The notes below the pieces were generated by a model. That model was not told the DNA's origin and did not search any database. It saw only the letters and a program-made list of their open reading frames with translations. The position numbers and the translations under genes were made by a program. Positions 1 through 11,573 of a stretch of 64,000 nt of DNA are shown here, in pieces (within the stretch, counting starts at the first letter, position 1; the number at the start of each line of letters is the position of its first letter). Origin of the DNA: Megascapheus bottae (taxonomy: Eukaryota; Chordata; Mammalia; Rodentia; Geomyidae); contig JANJXV010000101.1 in NCBI GenBank assembly GCA_024803745.1, positions 124,001-188,000 on the forward strand. Direction: 5' to 3'.

Positions 1-876
1 ATTGATAACTTTCTGAATTGATTAGTAAATTATTTCTTCATTTTTACATGTACTGCAGCCATATGCAGACACACATCAATTTTTCAAGTTGAATCAGACC
101 TCATTTAAATTTTATACTGTTCCTCCATTACCAGTAAGGTAAATGAAGAATTTGGTATATTATTATATGTTAAACTTTTAACACAGTCATGAATTCTGTT
201 TCTAAAACACCGAGTAGTTGGGCAATTGAAATAAGCACACTTTTAAGACCAGCACAAAATTTTTTCCTACAGTACTTACAATTAAACCTCATTTTAGTAA
301 CATCACAATATTAGTGAAAAAAGTCTTAGTCTCTCTTTCAGATAGATATACTAATTAAGTATATTCACTTCATCAAACAAAATAGTGGGATTAGATCAAT
401 GCTGTGCATATTTGTACAAAGAATATAACCTTCACTTTTTGTGAGGAAAGGAATGCTCTACCAAATGAGGACTAGTTAAAATGTGGAAGAATATACCCTT
501 GGTCGTGGTGTAGCTATTTTTAATGAAACCTGAACTTTCTCTAACAAGTTCCCTGGGGACTTAAGAGAAAAACACATTGAAATAGAGAATATAAATTTTA
601 GCACAAAATTACATGGACTAACTTTAGACTTTAGAGTAAATATTCACATTGTATACAACAGGACTGAATTTCTCATGAATAAAATATACAAAATTATCAA
701 TACTTAATTTTGTCTAGAAAGTAAAATGCATAATTGCCCAAACATTTCTCACTGGTTTTTAAAATGTACATGATACTTCAGATGATGACAGTTTTTGGTA
801 TTGGAAATGATTATACAATAAATTCTAACTGGTCTGAAAAAAAAGAAAGTAAAGTGCAGAGGAAAGCAATTCATGA
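1..876. other. Unique AT-rich DNA, no gene seen
   Basis: No long open frame, recognisable repeat family or RNA gene is visible. The stretch is ordinary high-complexity AT-rich DNA. Confidence 0.6.
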
Positions 877-945
877 GGGGCCGAGAGCATGGCGTAGTGG
901 TTGAGTGTTTCTCTAACATTCATGAAGCCCTGGGTCATTGAGTCA
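877..945 (+). repeat. ID-like tRNA-derived SINE fragment
   Basis: The order 'atggcgtagtgg', then 'catgaagccctggg', matches the A-box side and the start of the B-box side of the ID-like monomer seen intact elsewhere in the window (for example 5306-5500, opposite strand). The copy is degraded and has lost its tail. It is far too decayed to be a tRNA gene. Confidence 0.6.
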
Positions 946-1053
946 TTGCTGCTATAGTGCTTGGATCTAATATCCATATATTAAGGATACTATATGCCTT
1001 TTGTTCCTTTGGTCTTGACTTATCTCAATCAAAATGATTTGCTCTAATATGTT

Positions 1054-1556
1054 TCTTTTTTACTATTTTTATTGTAATTGATAAAAGGGTTACATGATAT
1101 TGTGCATTAATTCACATACATTGATACCCTTTCACATGTCTTGGTCCACATTACCCTCCCCCCCACACCCCATCTTGGTTTTCCCCCCTTCCCTATCCAA
1201 TTTCAAATAACCAAATACAAATATATCCAATATATCAGATTACAAAGTGAGGTACTATAATAATATGATATAACCAAGGGACAGCAAAAGAGATGAGAGA
1301 TAACATAGTACATTAAGGACAACAATCATTCATTATATGGCTTTTGTTTCAATATCATGGAGGTCCTTTCAATTAGCTTCATACTATATGGCCTTTTGTA
1401 TTAAGGTTTTGCTCTATTACAAATCTCTGCTTGTAGAGCCCAAGGTTTCTACTGATTATGACAAATGAGGGAAACCATTGAGCCTAAGTTCCTTTGAGTC
1501 TGGCTTACTTCACTTAATATGACTTTTTCTAAGTCTTTCCATTTCATAACAAATAG
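1054..1556 (-). mobile_element. L1 3' end (antisense, 5'-truncated)
   Basis: On the plus strand it opens with a T-rich tract, then the complement of the lineage-specific L1 3' UTR: 'attgtaattgataaaaggg', the complement of the G-rich tract near 1157-1197, and 'gggacagcaaaagagatg'. It ends in the complement of the ORF2 C-terminal coding end ('ctttgagtctggcttacttc'). It is a typical 5'-truncated retrotransposed copy. About 500 bp remain with no usable coding capacity. Confidence 0.9.
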
Positions 1557-1616
1557 GTCTAATCTGTTTCTTAAAGAGAAAATAAACGGGTTTACAGGGC
1601 TGTTGTTTTCAGTTTT

Positions 1617-1832
1617 TTAATAGGTGGGTCCTGCTTGAAGTAAGGCCTGGTTGCTGTCTATGAGCTTTTCATTCAAAGTTAGTGCTTGAGCCACAACCCC
1701 AGTTCTGGTTTTTTTTCTGGAAGAGACAATAGTCTTATGGATTTGCTGCTGGGATGGCATTTAACCACAATCCTCAGATCTCAGCTTCCTGAGTAGCTAG
1801 GATTACAGGTATAAGCCAGTGGCACCTGACTT
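1617..1832 (-). repeat. Composite B1-ID-like SINE, antisense
   Basis: Read on the minus strand it starts with a 7SL/B1-like left half ('cctgtaatcctagctactc', 'gaagctgagatctgagga'). It continues into an ID-like right half ('ggttgtggctcaagcac') ending in a degraded tail. The same two-part architecture recurs at 16195 and 32229 and is the dominant SINE type in this window. Confidence 0.85.
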
Positions 1833-2699
1833 AAACAAGTTTTAATCTAAATTTTACGTATTTTATATAACTAAACATAATGGCATTTCCAACAAGAAAA
1901 GTCAAAAGTCTTATTAAGCAATGCTTTGCATATTGTTACATCTATAACTAACCATGATTTAATTTCAGGTAATCATATTCTCAAAAGATCAGTTACTTTA
2001 TAAATATTGCTGTAAATTAAAAGAAGTGGGAGTCAAAGAAGAGAAACAATCCAATAGTCAAGGCACAGAAACCGTAAATTCCCTTTGTTCAATTTAAGAG
2101 AACCTGGAAAACATGCAATTTTATAACATAAGCCCTCCTGAAAAAGTTAACATTTTTGAACCTACTAATTAACGCTGATACTTAGTGCAAGCTGTATAAA
2201 ATTGTTAAGAATTAATTAACTAATATAGTCTAAATAGGATCTCATTATGAACTGTAGAAACACAGGGAGGAACCTGCAAAAATTGCCTGAGGCTTTTCAA
2301 ATGTAAGAGTGATAATAAGTAATCAGAGAAAGAAAGTTTCCTTAAATTAGTCGATTTATATTTTAGATTTGGGCAAGAAAGTTATTTTTAACATTATTCT
2401 AAAAGCTTCAATATATTAAAATAGAAAGAAGTCAATGCATTTTAATCATCTACTGTGAAATGCCCAGAAGTGAAGTTGTTCATAGATATCTGCAAAAAAA
2501 TTAGACTCCTGAATATGCTAGAAGACCAACAATGACATGAGGCAAGAGGTATTCTTAACAGAGCTGCCAGGTCTTTGCAAAGGCTAAGTCAGATGCTAGC
2601 ATGGCTGTGTCCAAAATCCAGGCATGCATAGTCTCTCTTCATTCAGTCAAAGCCAAACTCCCGGAAGAGAGTGTCAAGACCTTCTGTTATCTGCAAGCA
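1833..2699. other. Unique AT-rich DNA, no gene seen
   Basis: No repeat family, RNA gene or convincing open frame is seen across this interval. Confidence 0.55.
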
Positions 2700-3092
2700 T
2701 AGCAGCAGCCCTGCCTGCCTCCTCTCTGATCCCATCTTCTCCTCGCCCTTCACTCCCACCAAGTGCAGTGGTGTACATACTTGATGTTACTTCAGGGTGG
2801 CAGGTGATCTCTAACATGAAACAGCTCAGATCATCACTTTCCTCTGCCTGTGTGTTTCTCCCTGATGGTCACCAAACCCCCAACCTGCACACTTTGCTCA
2901 TAGGTCACTTTCTCAAAGACCACTCAGCCACTGCTACCCTGCCTCATGCATTTTCAATCCTTATTCCTGTTTGAACTTTTCTCCTTTTATCCTTCTGATG
3001 TCATGTTCCTATGTGCAATATAATTTACTACTTTATTATGCTGAGTATTTATTATCTGGTTCCCTCTACAATATAAGCACTGGAGACTGGCC
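2700..3092 (+). repeat. L2-like ancient LINE 3' region
   Basis: The pyrimidine-rich sequence 'ggtcactttctcaaagacca', then 'ttatccttctgatgtcatg' and 'agtatttattatctggttcc', follows the order of the L2 3' region (feature-by-feature match from memory of the L2 consensus). It explains an open frame of 116 codons at 2624-2974, which has no recognisable domain and should not be read as a gene. Confidence 0.6.
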
Positions 3093-3127
3093 TAAAAGCT
3101 GGATGTAAATTTACAATGAAGTTTTTA

Positions 3128-3285
3128 AATTGTATTTTATTATCAGGATAAAGTATAGAGGGATTGCAGTTACATACATCGGGTATGGGGTACATTACTT
3201 CTCAAACCTTGATAACCCCTTCTCATATTTTTGTACCCCTTCCTCTTCCTCCATCCCTTCCCAATCATCTCCTAACCAGGAATTG
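3128..3285 (-). repeat. Probable L1 3' UTR fragment of another subfamily, antisense
   Basis: The plus strand reads 'tattttattatcaggataaa', then 'agagggattgcagttacata' and a C/T-rich tract. This has the layout of the antisense L1 3' ends (A-tail complement, 3' UTR, complement of a G-rich tract) but a different sequence from the main family here. The assignment rests on layout, so it is tentative. Confidence 0.45.
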
Positions 3286-4561
3286 TTAATGCTAACTGAT
3301 ATTTAAAGGCTATGATATACCTACTCTTTTTAGACAACTGATGTTTTCAAATCATTTGGAATAAATATAATTCATTCAACTTCTTTTCAGACTTCTGGTG
3401 AGTACCAGAAAGGATTTACTAATGGATATTTAGCTTCCTAACATGGCTCAAGCATTCAATAAGGTACCAACTAAACTGGAATTATAGTAAAATCACCTTC
3501 AGTAGCATGAATCATAAGTAATGATTGACAACAGATAACTACCAAGGCTTTTTTTCTACAAGAGCCTATAAATGATCTCAATCTGTCTCTTAGAAGAAAC
3601 AAACACCAATAATATCAGTGGAGATAGGAAGGTTGGGGCAGAAAAGCAACCCAGAAAAAAACTCAAACTCTTAGAAAGGAAAAAAAAATAACTAAAGCAG
3701 AAAGGGCCAGGGACATGATTCAAATAGTATAGCACACACAACTCTGTCCTCAAAAATCATGAGTACAGTATTTATCTTTCATTAATTCACACAATAGAGT
3801 TGCTAAAACTTTTTATAGGTACTGGCTTTATGAAAATTATTTAGTACAAAGTGAGGGTCAAGATTTAAAGACATTGCCTAAGCTACCAGAGCTTTGAAAA
3901 TATCTGAACACTGCACAGATAAATATTAAGGTTATTCTGTGAAGGATAAGGGGATACCTGGTATGCTATGACAGCTCATAAGTGATGATGAACCTTCACT
4001 GAAACACTGATTCATGAAGACACTTTGGGCAGTAGTGCTCCCTGTAACTACTACTCTGGCTGTTTCTTTCACTTCTTTCTAAGGCTAAATAATTCCTAGA
4101 ATTTCATGCCCTGTTTTCAAGTGAAATTAAATGTAGAATACTACAGCAGTGCTTTTACTTGGGAACTTGTGGCAAACACATTTGTCCAGCCTTGTCCAAC
4201 AAACAGAGGAGGGACACTGGCATAGCAACTCAGGCTTAGGGAGAACCTAAGCATGACATTTAGAAAAATATTTGTGAAAAAGAAGGGTTTTGTTTCCACA
4301 GCAACCAACTTTCTTAGTCTTCTGAGCTCTACTAAAAATAAAACAAATGAAAGCTGGTAAGAGAAACAGAGTAAGGTCTAATGTAGAATGGCACACAAAG
4401 CAAAAATAAAGGACGCTGAAGCCAAGTTCATTGGAAGAAGCATAGCAAATCCTCAGTTAATCATGAGTGTCCTAATCTGGTCATGACCCTTTAAATCTTC
4501 ATTTCTTTATTTTTTGGTAACTACTGGCCGTGAGATTCTTCTCTTTCCATAAAGCAGAGCC
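3286..4561. other. Unique AT-rich DNA with one RFX-like site
   Basis: No gene or clear repeat. At 4292-4305 'gtttccacagcaac' matches the X-box (RFX) half-site pair GTTTCC-N2-AGCAAC. A single short match of this kind can occur by chance. Confidence 0.45.
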
Positions 4562-5288
4562 TCCAGAATTTATTCATCTTGTACAATTGGGTTTCAGTGC
4601 CCAGGATCAGTAACTCTCTTGCCTCTGTTCTCGGCTACCCATCACCGCAACGCCGTGAGGCTATTTTAGGTAACTTGTACAAGTCTTTGTTGTCTTGTGA
4701 TGAGGTTACTTTGCTTAACACAACATCTTCAGAATTCATCCCTACAGCTGCCTGTGGTTGAACTCCCTTCTTTTCTAGGGTTCCATAATACCCAATTTTG
4801 TGTATATAACACATATACTTTGTCCATTTACCTGTGGTTGAGCCCTTACCACTTCTTGAGTATGGTGCACAGTGCTTCAATCAACATTGGGATTTGGGTT
4901 TTCTTTGAGGTACCTTAACTTACCCTTTAGTAACAAGTCAATGCCTGGCCTCATAAAATGAATTTCTTTTAGTTTTTGAAATAACTAAAGAGTCATTATT
5001 GATTCTCCTTTAAATGTTTGGTATGGTTCATCAGTGAACTGTTATGGTTTAAGCTTTTCTCCTAAATGACTGTATGTCATTTCTACATTCCATTTCTTCA
5101 TGATGAAATGCATAAGTGTTTTATGTTTGTAGGACTGTTTCCCAGTTCCCCTAGGTCAATTATTTTTCTTTCAGATAATTGTTATAAATTCTAATGGTCC
5201 TTTCTCTTTCTGAAGCATCCATTGTAATACCTCCTCGCTTTTTATCTAAATTTATTTATTTTTATATTGTTTATTTCTTAGTATAGAT
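4562..5288 (-). mobile_element. Ancient L1M-type LINE, antisense (3' UTR and ORF2 pieces)
   Basis: The plus strand follows the antisense of an old mammalian L1. From 4562 come 3' UTR and ORF2-end-like blocks ('aatttattcatcttgtacaa', then 'agggttccataatacccaat'). From about 4916 there is a jump to the ORF2 reverse-transcriptase region ('gcctggcctcataaaatgaa', 'ctttaaatgtttggtatgg'). The jump implies an internal deletion. Short open frames here (4579-4761, 4697-4918, 4635-4880) are decayed and not coding. The element resumes after a SINE insertion at 5306. Confidence 0.7.
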
Positions 5289-5517
5289 GAAGAACTTTAA
5301 TTTTTCTTTTTTTTGCCAGTCCTGGGCTTGAGCTCAGGGCCTGAGCACTGTCCTTGGAGTTTCTCAAGGCTAGAGCTCTACCACTTGATCCTCAGCACCA
5401 CTTCCGGCTTTTTCTATGTATGTGGTACCGAGGAATCGAACCCGGGTCTTCATGCATGCTAGGCAAGCACTTTAACCACTAGGCCAAACTCCCAGCTCCT
5501 GAAGGAGTTTAATTTTT
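5289..5517 (-). repeat. ID dimer SINE with target-site duplication
   Basis: The element body is 5306-5500, read on the minus strand. The left monomer starts at the right edge with 'gtttggcctagtgg' and has a good B box around 5433-5445 (complement of 'gaatcgaacccg'). The right monomer carries 'ggatcaagtggtagagctc' and ends in an A-rich tail. Flanking 17-mers at 5289-5305 and 5501-5517 agree at 15 of 17 positions, which is a target-site duplication. The SINE split the older L1M element. RNA polymerase III boxes survive but this is a retroposon, not a tRNA gene. Confidence 0.9.
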
Positions 5518-5640
5518 ATAAGTTCACTGATTTTTGTCTTTACTGATTTTCCATTTTCTTTGTTTCTATTGCTGTTTTGGTTCTACATTAAATACTAATT
5601 TCTGCAAACTAGACTTCATTTGTCCTTTTTTTTCAATGTC
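5518..5640 (-). mobile_element. Continuation of the ancient L1M, antisense
   Basis: Sequence such as 'ttactgattttccattttct' continues the antisense ORF2 pattern of the element at 4562-5288 beyond the inserted SINE. It is highly diverged. Confidence 0.5.
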
Positions 5641-5702
5641 ATTATAATGTGTAATGTATAATGTTAGGTTACTTATTTGAAACACTTCTTGTTTCATTTT
5701 GA

Positions 5703-5995
5703 CTGTCCTGGGTTTTGAACTCAAGGTTTTATGTTTGCTAAGAAGGTGCTCGGTCACTTGAACCAAAACTCCAGATCTATGTTGCAGTTATTTTTAAGAT
5801 AGAGCCTCAGTGATGGACCTTGATACTCCTGTTCACTCTTCTCAGACTAGCTGGACTACTAGCACATGCCGCCATTCCCAGCACCTGTTGAAGTGGGATC
5901 TCATGAAAGCTTCTGCCTATACTAAATTCTGATTTTCCAGATCTCTGCCTCCTGTACAGCTGGGGTGATAGGTGTGTGCAATTGGTTATGAGAGA
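5703..5995 (-). repeat. Old composite SINE, antisense
   Basis: The plus strand begins 'ctgggttttgaactcaagg', a tRNA-SINE B-box region in antisense. It ends 'atctctgcctcctgtacagc', a B1/7SL-like left end in antisense. This resembles the 16640-16810 copy but is much more diverged than the young composite SINEs, so it is probably an older family. Confidence 0.5.
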
Positions 5996-6099
5996 TCTTA
6001 TGACCTTTCTCCCTCCAGGATGACCTTCAATGGCCTGGGCAGTTTTGCTTTATATATTTACTCTTATGATAGTGATTATGTATTTACCACTATTATGAT

Positions 6100-6335
6100 T
6101 TCTTGGTGAATTGGAACTTACATAACTACATATTGTTTCTGTTTATGTCTTAGAACAATTTTTACTGAAATTCTACTCTGTATGATATAAATATAGCCAC
6201 TTCATTCTTTTTTTTTTGCTTGCCTTTTGCATGGGATGTCTATTCTTTTCCTTCACTTTCAGCCTACACATGCCCTTAAATGTAAAGTAAGTTACTTATA
6301 GCCAACATATAGTTTGATTTTAAGCTACAGGTGCA
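6100..6335 (-). mobile_element. Ancient L1M ORF2 fragment, antisense
   Basis: The stretch around 6217-6330 ('gccttttgcatgggatgtct', 'cttcactttcagcctacaca', 'tatagccaacatatagtttg') is the antisense of a well-conserved ORF2 block in old mammalian L1 elements. Orientation and order agree with 4562-5640, so it is likely the same insertion. Confidence 0.65.
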
Positions 6336-6360
6336 CATGCACAAATACATATAAAATTTT

Positions 6361-6551
6361 TGAACTCAGGCACGCTTACTTGATTTACGTGGTTGGCCAG
6401 AACTCTACCATTTAAATCAGTACAGCCCTGCTCTTTGCTCGTTATTTTACAGATGTGGTCTAGAAAACTCCTCACTGACTGGCCTTGGACCACAATCCTT
6501 CGGATCTCAACCTGCTGAGTAACTATGATTATAGGCCTGACACACCAGTCT
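6361..6551 (-). repeat. Degraded composite B1-ID-like SINE, antisense
   Basis: 'ttcggatctcaacctgctga' followed by 'gattataggcctgacacacc' is the antisense of the B1-like left end. Upstream 'ggccagaactctaccattt' is the antisense ID-like half. Several indels are present. Confidence 0.65.
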
Positions 6552-8129
6552 CCAAACTCATCCTGTTTTCCATGTAGCCTCTCTAAGACAATAGTAATTT
6601 AAATGTCTCTTGTGCCATGAATATTTCATACTTTCTCATTATCACATTTCTCTACCTTCCAAGGTAACTTTCTTTGTTTTAAAGTTCATGTGATCAAATG
6701 GGGTCTACCTAAATTTTACAATGGAGGAGAGTTTCCTTATTTTAAAACCTGGTCTACAAACTTAATCCTATCTGTAAGGCCCTTTTTCCTATACAATTCA
6801 AGATATTCATAACTTGTAGAGATTAGGAATCATTATCATACCTACTACAGTCACAAATCCAAGAAACAAATACTCATGAATACTACTTACGCCAAACAAC
6901 ACAGATCTGTTGTCCTAATCATAACTCAGGGATCTCTAGGAAATAAATGTCATCAACAGAATATTACTCTTAAAATAAAGCTCTTAAATTAACTTAATGA
7001 AGATAAATACATTATTTAGTTTTACAATCTTATCGCTGTATGCAGTCGCTAGTACTACACAAAGGTCAAGGTGCTGTGGTGTGGGATATATGAATAGTTA
7101 ATAACCAACATTTGTTCTCAGTCTTCCTCCATTTGGAAGAATAGATGGAGTCATTACTATTGTGTACAGTGCCTTGAAGCCAGTTTAAATAAGTCACTTT
7201 TTTACTGGGCTTGATTTACATAAACTATTAAACATTTTCAATGGATCAAAAGACAATATTGCCCCACAGAGTCATCTGTCATTTGTTTATTCTCATTAGC
7301 TGTATGAAAAATAAACCATGGAACTGCATAAAAATATATTGGAATCAAAGCTTTCTTTACTGTTTAAATTACAATTCAGAACTCTGAATTTAAATGCTGG
7401 CAATGTAAAAAAGCAAGCAAACAATGGCATTAAACAAGGCTGGAAAGTCACTACAACCTCTTTAACAATTTGCCTTTGGAGTACATGGCTGTCTGTAAAT
7501 ATCTCCTAATGTAATAGTAGACAAGGGTCAAAAGTACTAACCCCTGAGATTCACTATTCTCCTCTGAATAACAACCTGTTTTTCATGGGATGTTTTAAAG
7601 ATAGAGGCAATTCACAAAAGTGCTTTAACAATGTATTTGCCTAGGATACTTTCAAAATATTAACCTGACTCTGGTTTCAGATTTGGTATTATATCTGATT
7701 CATACAGTTTACTACTATTTATTCATTTTATTTCTAATTTCTAATACACAGTCAATAGTACTGATGATGAGTTAGGCAAGGAATTAGGAAACCTTGTGTT
7801 TGAGAATGATGTCTCAGATGTTAATTTTAAAAATTTTTACATATCGGCTACTGACATTAGCAGAATGGATTGTGATACACAGCATTGTCTTACTGACTCC
7901 CACAATCCTTGCAAAATCTGTTTGTATATCCAAGGGTAAACACTATTCCCCAAAAATTCTGTCAAGAGTTCATGAGATACAACCCATTCTACAAGAGTTA
8001 ATAACATAAAATAGTGTCCAAACCTCCTCTTCTTGAAAGGAATCTACTAGTAATTCTTGGTGTTCTTTGATTTGCATTTGTATTTGGTGTTTGAGAAAGA
8101 AGCTCACTAACTTTCTTTTGTTTGGCTCC
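6552..8129. other. Unique AT-rich DNA, no gene seen
   Basis: No recognisable repeat or gene. Open frames at 7318-7509 and 7794-8009 are short and AT-driven and show no domain-like sequence. Confidence 0.55.
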
Positions 8130-8201
8130 AGACAACACCGTCCTGCCTCCTGAATAGCTAGCTGAGACATCAGTCATGTGCCACCATATTGGGCACATCG
8201 C
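8130..8201 (-). repeat. Degenerate B1-like SINE end, antisense
   Basis: 'cctgcctcctgaatagctag' and 'catgtgccaccatattgggc' match the antisense of a B1-type 5' end with a small disruption in between. It is short and weak. Confidence 0.45.
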
Positions 8202-8522
8202 TTAATAAAGCCACACTAGGTATGATCAATGGCAAATAAAATTTCAGTGGCTGTGAACTACGAAGTCACTAAGCTAGGCAAGTCTTACCCTGGACACAGA
8301 AGTGCTCTTAGTGGTCCTTTGAGGCACCCTGGTGCAATTACAAAGCCTTCTTGTCATGCTATGTAGAACAACACAGCCAGGCACCAGGCTTCACCTATGC
8401 TGTCTCCACTGGTACAGTCTCATCTACATATGGCTCATATATGTTTAAGTTCAGTTTCAAAAAATGTGTGTCCACTACTTCAGGAAATAAACAGCAAAAT
8501 GCAAATTCAAAATTCCTTCACA

Positions 8523-8620
8523 TGAAAAGACCTGAAACAAATAGCGCATGTGAACTCCTGCGTTTCTGATATGGAAAGACATGTAACAAATAGCACATGT
8601 GAACTCCCACGTTTCTCAGC
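8523..8620 (+). repeat. Two-copy tandem duplication, 49-bp period
   Basis: Two adjacent units share the block 'aacaaatagcrcatgtgaac' and the following 'tcc/tccc..cgtttct' at an offset of 49 bp (compare 8536 with 8585). The units differ at several positions, so the duplication is not recent. The surrounding sequence is unique and has no recognised function. Confidence 0.8.
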
Positions 8621-9184
8621 TGTCTTACAGTTTAGCTTGCCGAGCAGAGATGGGAAAGAGAAAAGGGTTAATGATTGCATCTTGTTCTTGAAATGGGAAC
8701 CAAAGGGGGAATGTGCCACTTTGAGACAAGGAAATCAAAAGCTAGTCCAGAATTCTCCAGATTCTCATTTTTCCAAATATGAGGTAAATGGGCAAGACTG
8801 TGTCATATGGGTAGAGCCCCAAGGAGGGAAGCCTCCATCTTCCACTCCCTGGGAGGCTGTGAGAGAAAGCCAAGGCCTCTGCTAACCCACACTGGACATG
8901 CAAAATGTATGCAGTGGATACTTTAGTTACATTGTGTGTAAACACAAGAAGGAGTCTGGGCTATACACAGTATAAGCAAACAGGTCAAGGTTGCTGAGAT
9001 GAGAAGGTAACCCCCAGTCTCCTGACATGCAGACCTAAGTTCTCATTACAGTCACTACTCTGGTTCCATTGACCACAGCAGAATAATAAACAACATCCCT
9101 GAAAATGGATTTAAAGACCACTCAATCCAAATTCTCTAAGCTCAAGGTGACAGCCCACCATCCAGAGGCTATTAAAAGCCAGTG
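8621..9184. other. Unique DNA, no gene seen
   Basis: Slightly less AT-rich than its surroundings. An open frame of 111 codons (8550-8885) crosses it but starts inside the 49-bp duplication and shows no recognisable motif. I treat it as non-coding. Confidence 0.5.
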
Positions 9185-9265
9185 GTGGGCTCAGTAACCA
9201 AGACTCACACCTGTAGTTCTGGGTACTCACTCAGTAGACTGCATCTCAGTTAAGCAGTGACTGGC
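9185..9265 (+). repeat. Possible degenerate B1-like SINE
   Basis: 'gactcacacctgtagttctg' followed by 'gtactcactcagtagactgc' weakly resembles a B1-like left end. The similarity is short, so the call is uncertain. Confidence 0.3.
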
Positions 9266-9456
9266 GTCTGTGACCTGGATCAGTATAATAACAAGCTATA
9301 GGATATAAAGGTACCAGGAACATGAGTTTGGGAAGCCGACTCTTAGCCACTAGCCATTTGGCTACTTTATGTCCCTCATTGTAGTTATCTACCTAAACAG
9401 GCTTTTTGTGAGGTTTTGTAATCTGAAGCAAGGTCACTGTCATCTAGTTATCACCT

Positions 9457-9660
9457 TGTCTTGGGTCCGAAAAATAGAACACAGTCCTGTAACAAGTTCT
9501 ACAAAGTAGGTTTATTAGTTACAAGAACAGGAGTCCAAGATCCACTGCAAGCTGGTTCCTAACGCTAAAGAAAGCTCTCCACAGCAGTCGCCTCACTTGC
9601 ACCACAGGTGAAGGATTCCCCAAAAGTTTCATCTTAAGTTTTACACGAGGACAGATGAGT
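9457..9660 (-). repeat. Candidate LTR R-U5 fragment, antisense
   Basis: Read on the minus strand there is an AATAAA signal ('ctaataaacctac', around 9512), then about 55 bp ending 'ttcggacccaagaca'. A terminal CA with an upstream polyadenylation signal is the layout of an LTR 3' end. The other LTR end and a target duplication were not found. This is a non-coding fragment and the family is not identified. Confidence 0.3.
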
Positions 9661-10011
9661 TTCTGTGTTAAAGGGCATCTGTCTCCTAAATGGGACTAGA
9701 ATGAGCACAGATGTTTTCATCATGACAAATTTATCATCTTGATAAATTGCATTCCTATACAATACAACCTACAGTTAATTTTGAGCATTACAAATGATGC
9801 AAAGGAAAGAAATGGGTCTCTCTAAGGCCACTCAGAAAAATGTTCCACAGAAATGAATTTAACTAATTGAGAATTTATTTACATGTGCTTTTGAAAGTTT
9901 AATACCTTCATAACCCATTATTTTATATAGTATTTTGTCTCTTCAAAGTAAAGGACAATATAACAGCTTCCATGGACCAGCATGGCCCTTAGTGTTTATG
10001 AATATCTGCTC
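9661..10011. other. Unique AT-rich DNA, no gene seen
   Basis: Nothing recognisable. Confidence 0.5.
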
Positions 10012-10195
10012 ATCTAATGTTCACAGACATTTGAGGCATTTACTCTTAATAATCTCGGAGGTTTTTCAAAGAAAACAGTGAAGCACAGAGTGGCTTGTTC
10101 AAGGTCATCTAGGTTGTAAATGAATGCAGTAAGTTTTGAAGCTAGGCAACAGCTTTCAGAACCCATATTTACATCCATTAAGCTACAATGCCAAG
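10012..10195 (-). repeat. MIR SINE, antisense
   Basis: 'gaagcacagagtggcttgtt' followed by 'caaggtcatctaggttgtaa' is the antisense MIR core. 'cagaacccatatttacatcc' and 'ttaagctacaatgcc' follow in the expected order. This is an ancient mammalian tRNA-derived repeat. The 97-codon open frame at 10014-10307 on the minus strand overlaps it and is not a gene. Confidence 0.8.
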
Positions 10196-11573
10196 GATGA
10201 AAGCCTAAAAAGGGGTAGATATACCCCTGTACTCCAACTACCATTTTTAAGGTCAGTATAAATGTTTGGAGGTGTGTAAGCAAAATTGCAATTGTGCCTT
10301 TCTTCAACTACACTAGATATAAAGTGCATGCTATAAGTAGAAATGGCAGAGAAGGGTAAGAGATGACAGGAGATTAGGAAGAGGAATGAATATTTTGACT
10401 AGTTAGACAGGCTGGTAGCGCTAAGAAATGTCTGAAACACAATGAACTATATATAATCCCGGAATTCTAGCTCTGCTGCTATTGTGGGGCACATCTTCAA
10501 CTAAAATAAGAAGTGGAATCTAAAACCCAGACTAAATTAGACTCATAGTTTCTAAAGATTATCTAATTTAATTGTATTATTATATAAATTACAGAAACAC
10601 TGCCTTTGGCCACAAAGTCAATTTACTATTTTTTTCATCTTTTTAACAAGATTCTCTTAAATGAATTTTTTCATTAAATTAATGAATTCATGTAATTTTA
10701 CTCAAGCCAAGAAAACTGAATAGATATTATCATCTAAAGCAGGGAGTCTGGGACCACAGTGTCCTGGACCAGTCCATTCTTGTCTGTAAAATTCAGTGTT
10801 TCAACCAAAAGGGATTATTTCCACATTCCATTCTGATAGAATGTTTTGCTCAGGGTCCAGTAAGAATTTCTGGGAAAAGGTATTCTGTTTAGCCATTTAT
10901 TAAGCACCTTAATTCATGAATAAAAACAACCCCCAAAGGATCAACAGTTGGTGAAATTATGTAGGACAGATATATAGACACGAAGACTCTGGCCATTACA
11001 TCTTTTGTAAAGGCTCATGGATAAATAGTAGCTAAAATCTCCAGGATTTAGCTTCCTGTGTTTCTGATTTCTCTGGATGGGGAACTTTCTATGACTAATA
11101 GCACCCTCTGGCATCTGTTTCTCTAGGGGGAACAATACATTAGCCATAGAAAGATTAAATATAATGATTATGATTTCCATTTCTGGGACAAGGCCTTTTC
11201 ATCAATAATTATGATTCGGTGCCAAACTGGCAATCTTTAAGCACTGGCCCTATCGTTCATAATAATGAGCAGATTCATAACCCATGCTCCTTAGCTGTAG
11301 AAGGCTAATTAGGACTTTAACCAAAAACACCACTCATGTGAACTGCTCACAGAGGTCACTGGCTACAGAACACCAGTTCTGGCCAAATGAACTCCATGTG
11401 CTGACCAGGAGTAAAGAGTACCTGCACTAGAAAAGGAAGTTACAGCTCAGAGTGTAACCCTGAGAGACAGGCAAGTTTTAATTCCTGCAGGAGTATGTGC
11501 TTAAACATGCAAATGGAAATCATAGCCAAATCAAATATTCCAAAGGGCAGTGAACAACTATGGATAAAATATG
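10196..11573. other. Unique AT-rich DNA, no gene seen
   Basis: No repeat family or gene recognised. Confidence 0.55.

Noticed and set aside
2624..2974. Open frame of 116 codons as a possible small gene
   Set aside because: Lies in L2-like sequence, Ser/Pro/Leu-rich by composition, with no domain, no codon-use contrast and no neighbouring exon signals.
5289..5517. tRNA gene suggested by a good B box
   Set aside because: Part of a dispersed ID dimer SINE with target-site duplication and A-tail. No cloverleaf is preserved.
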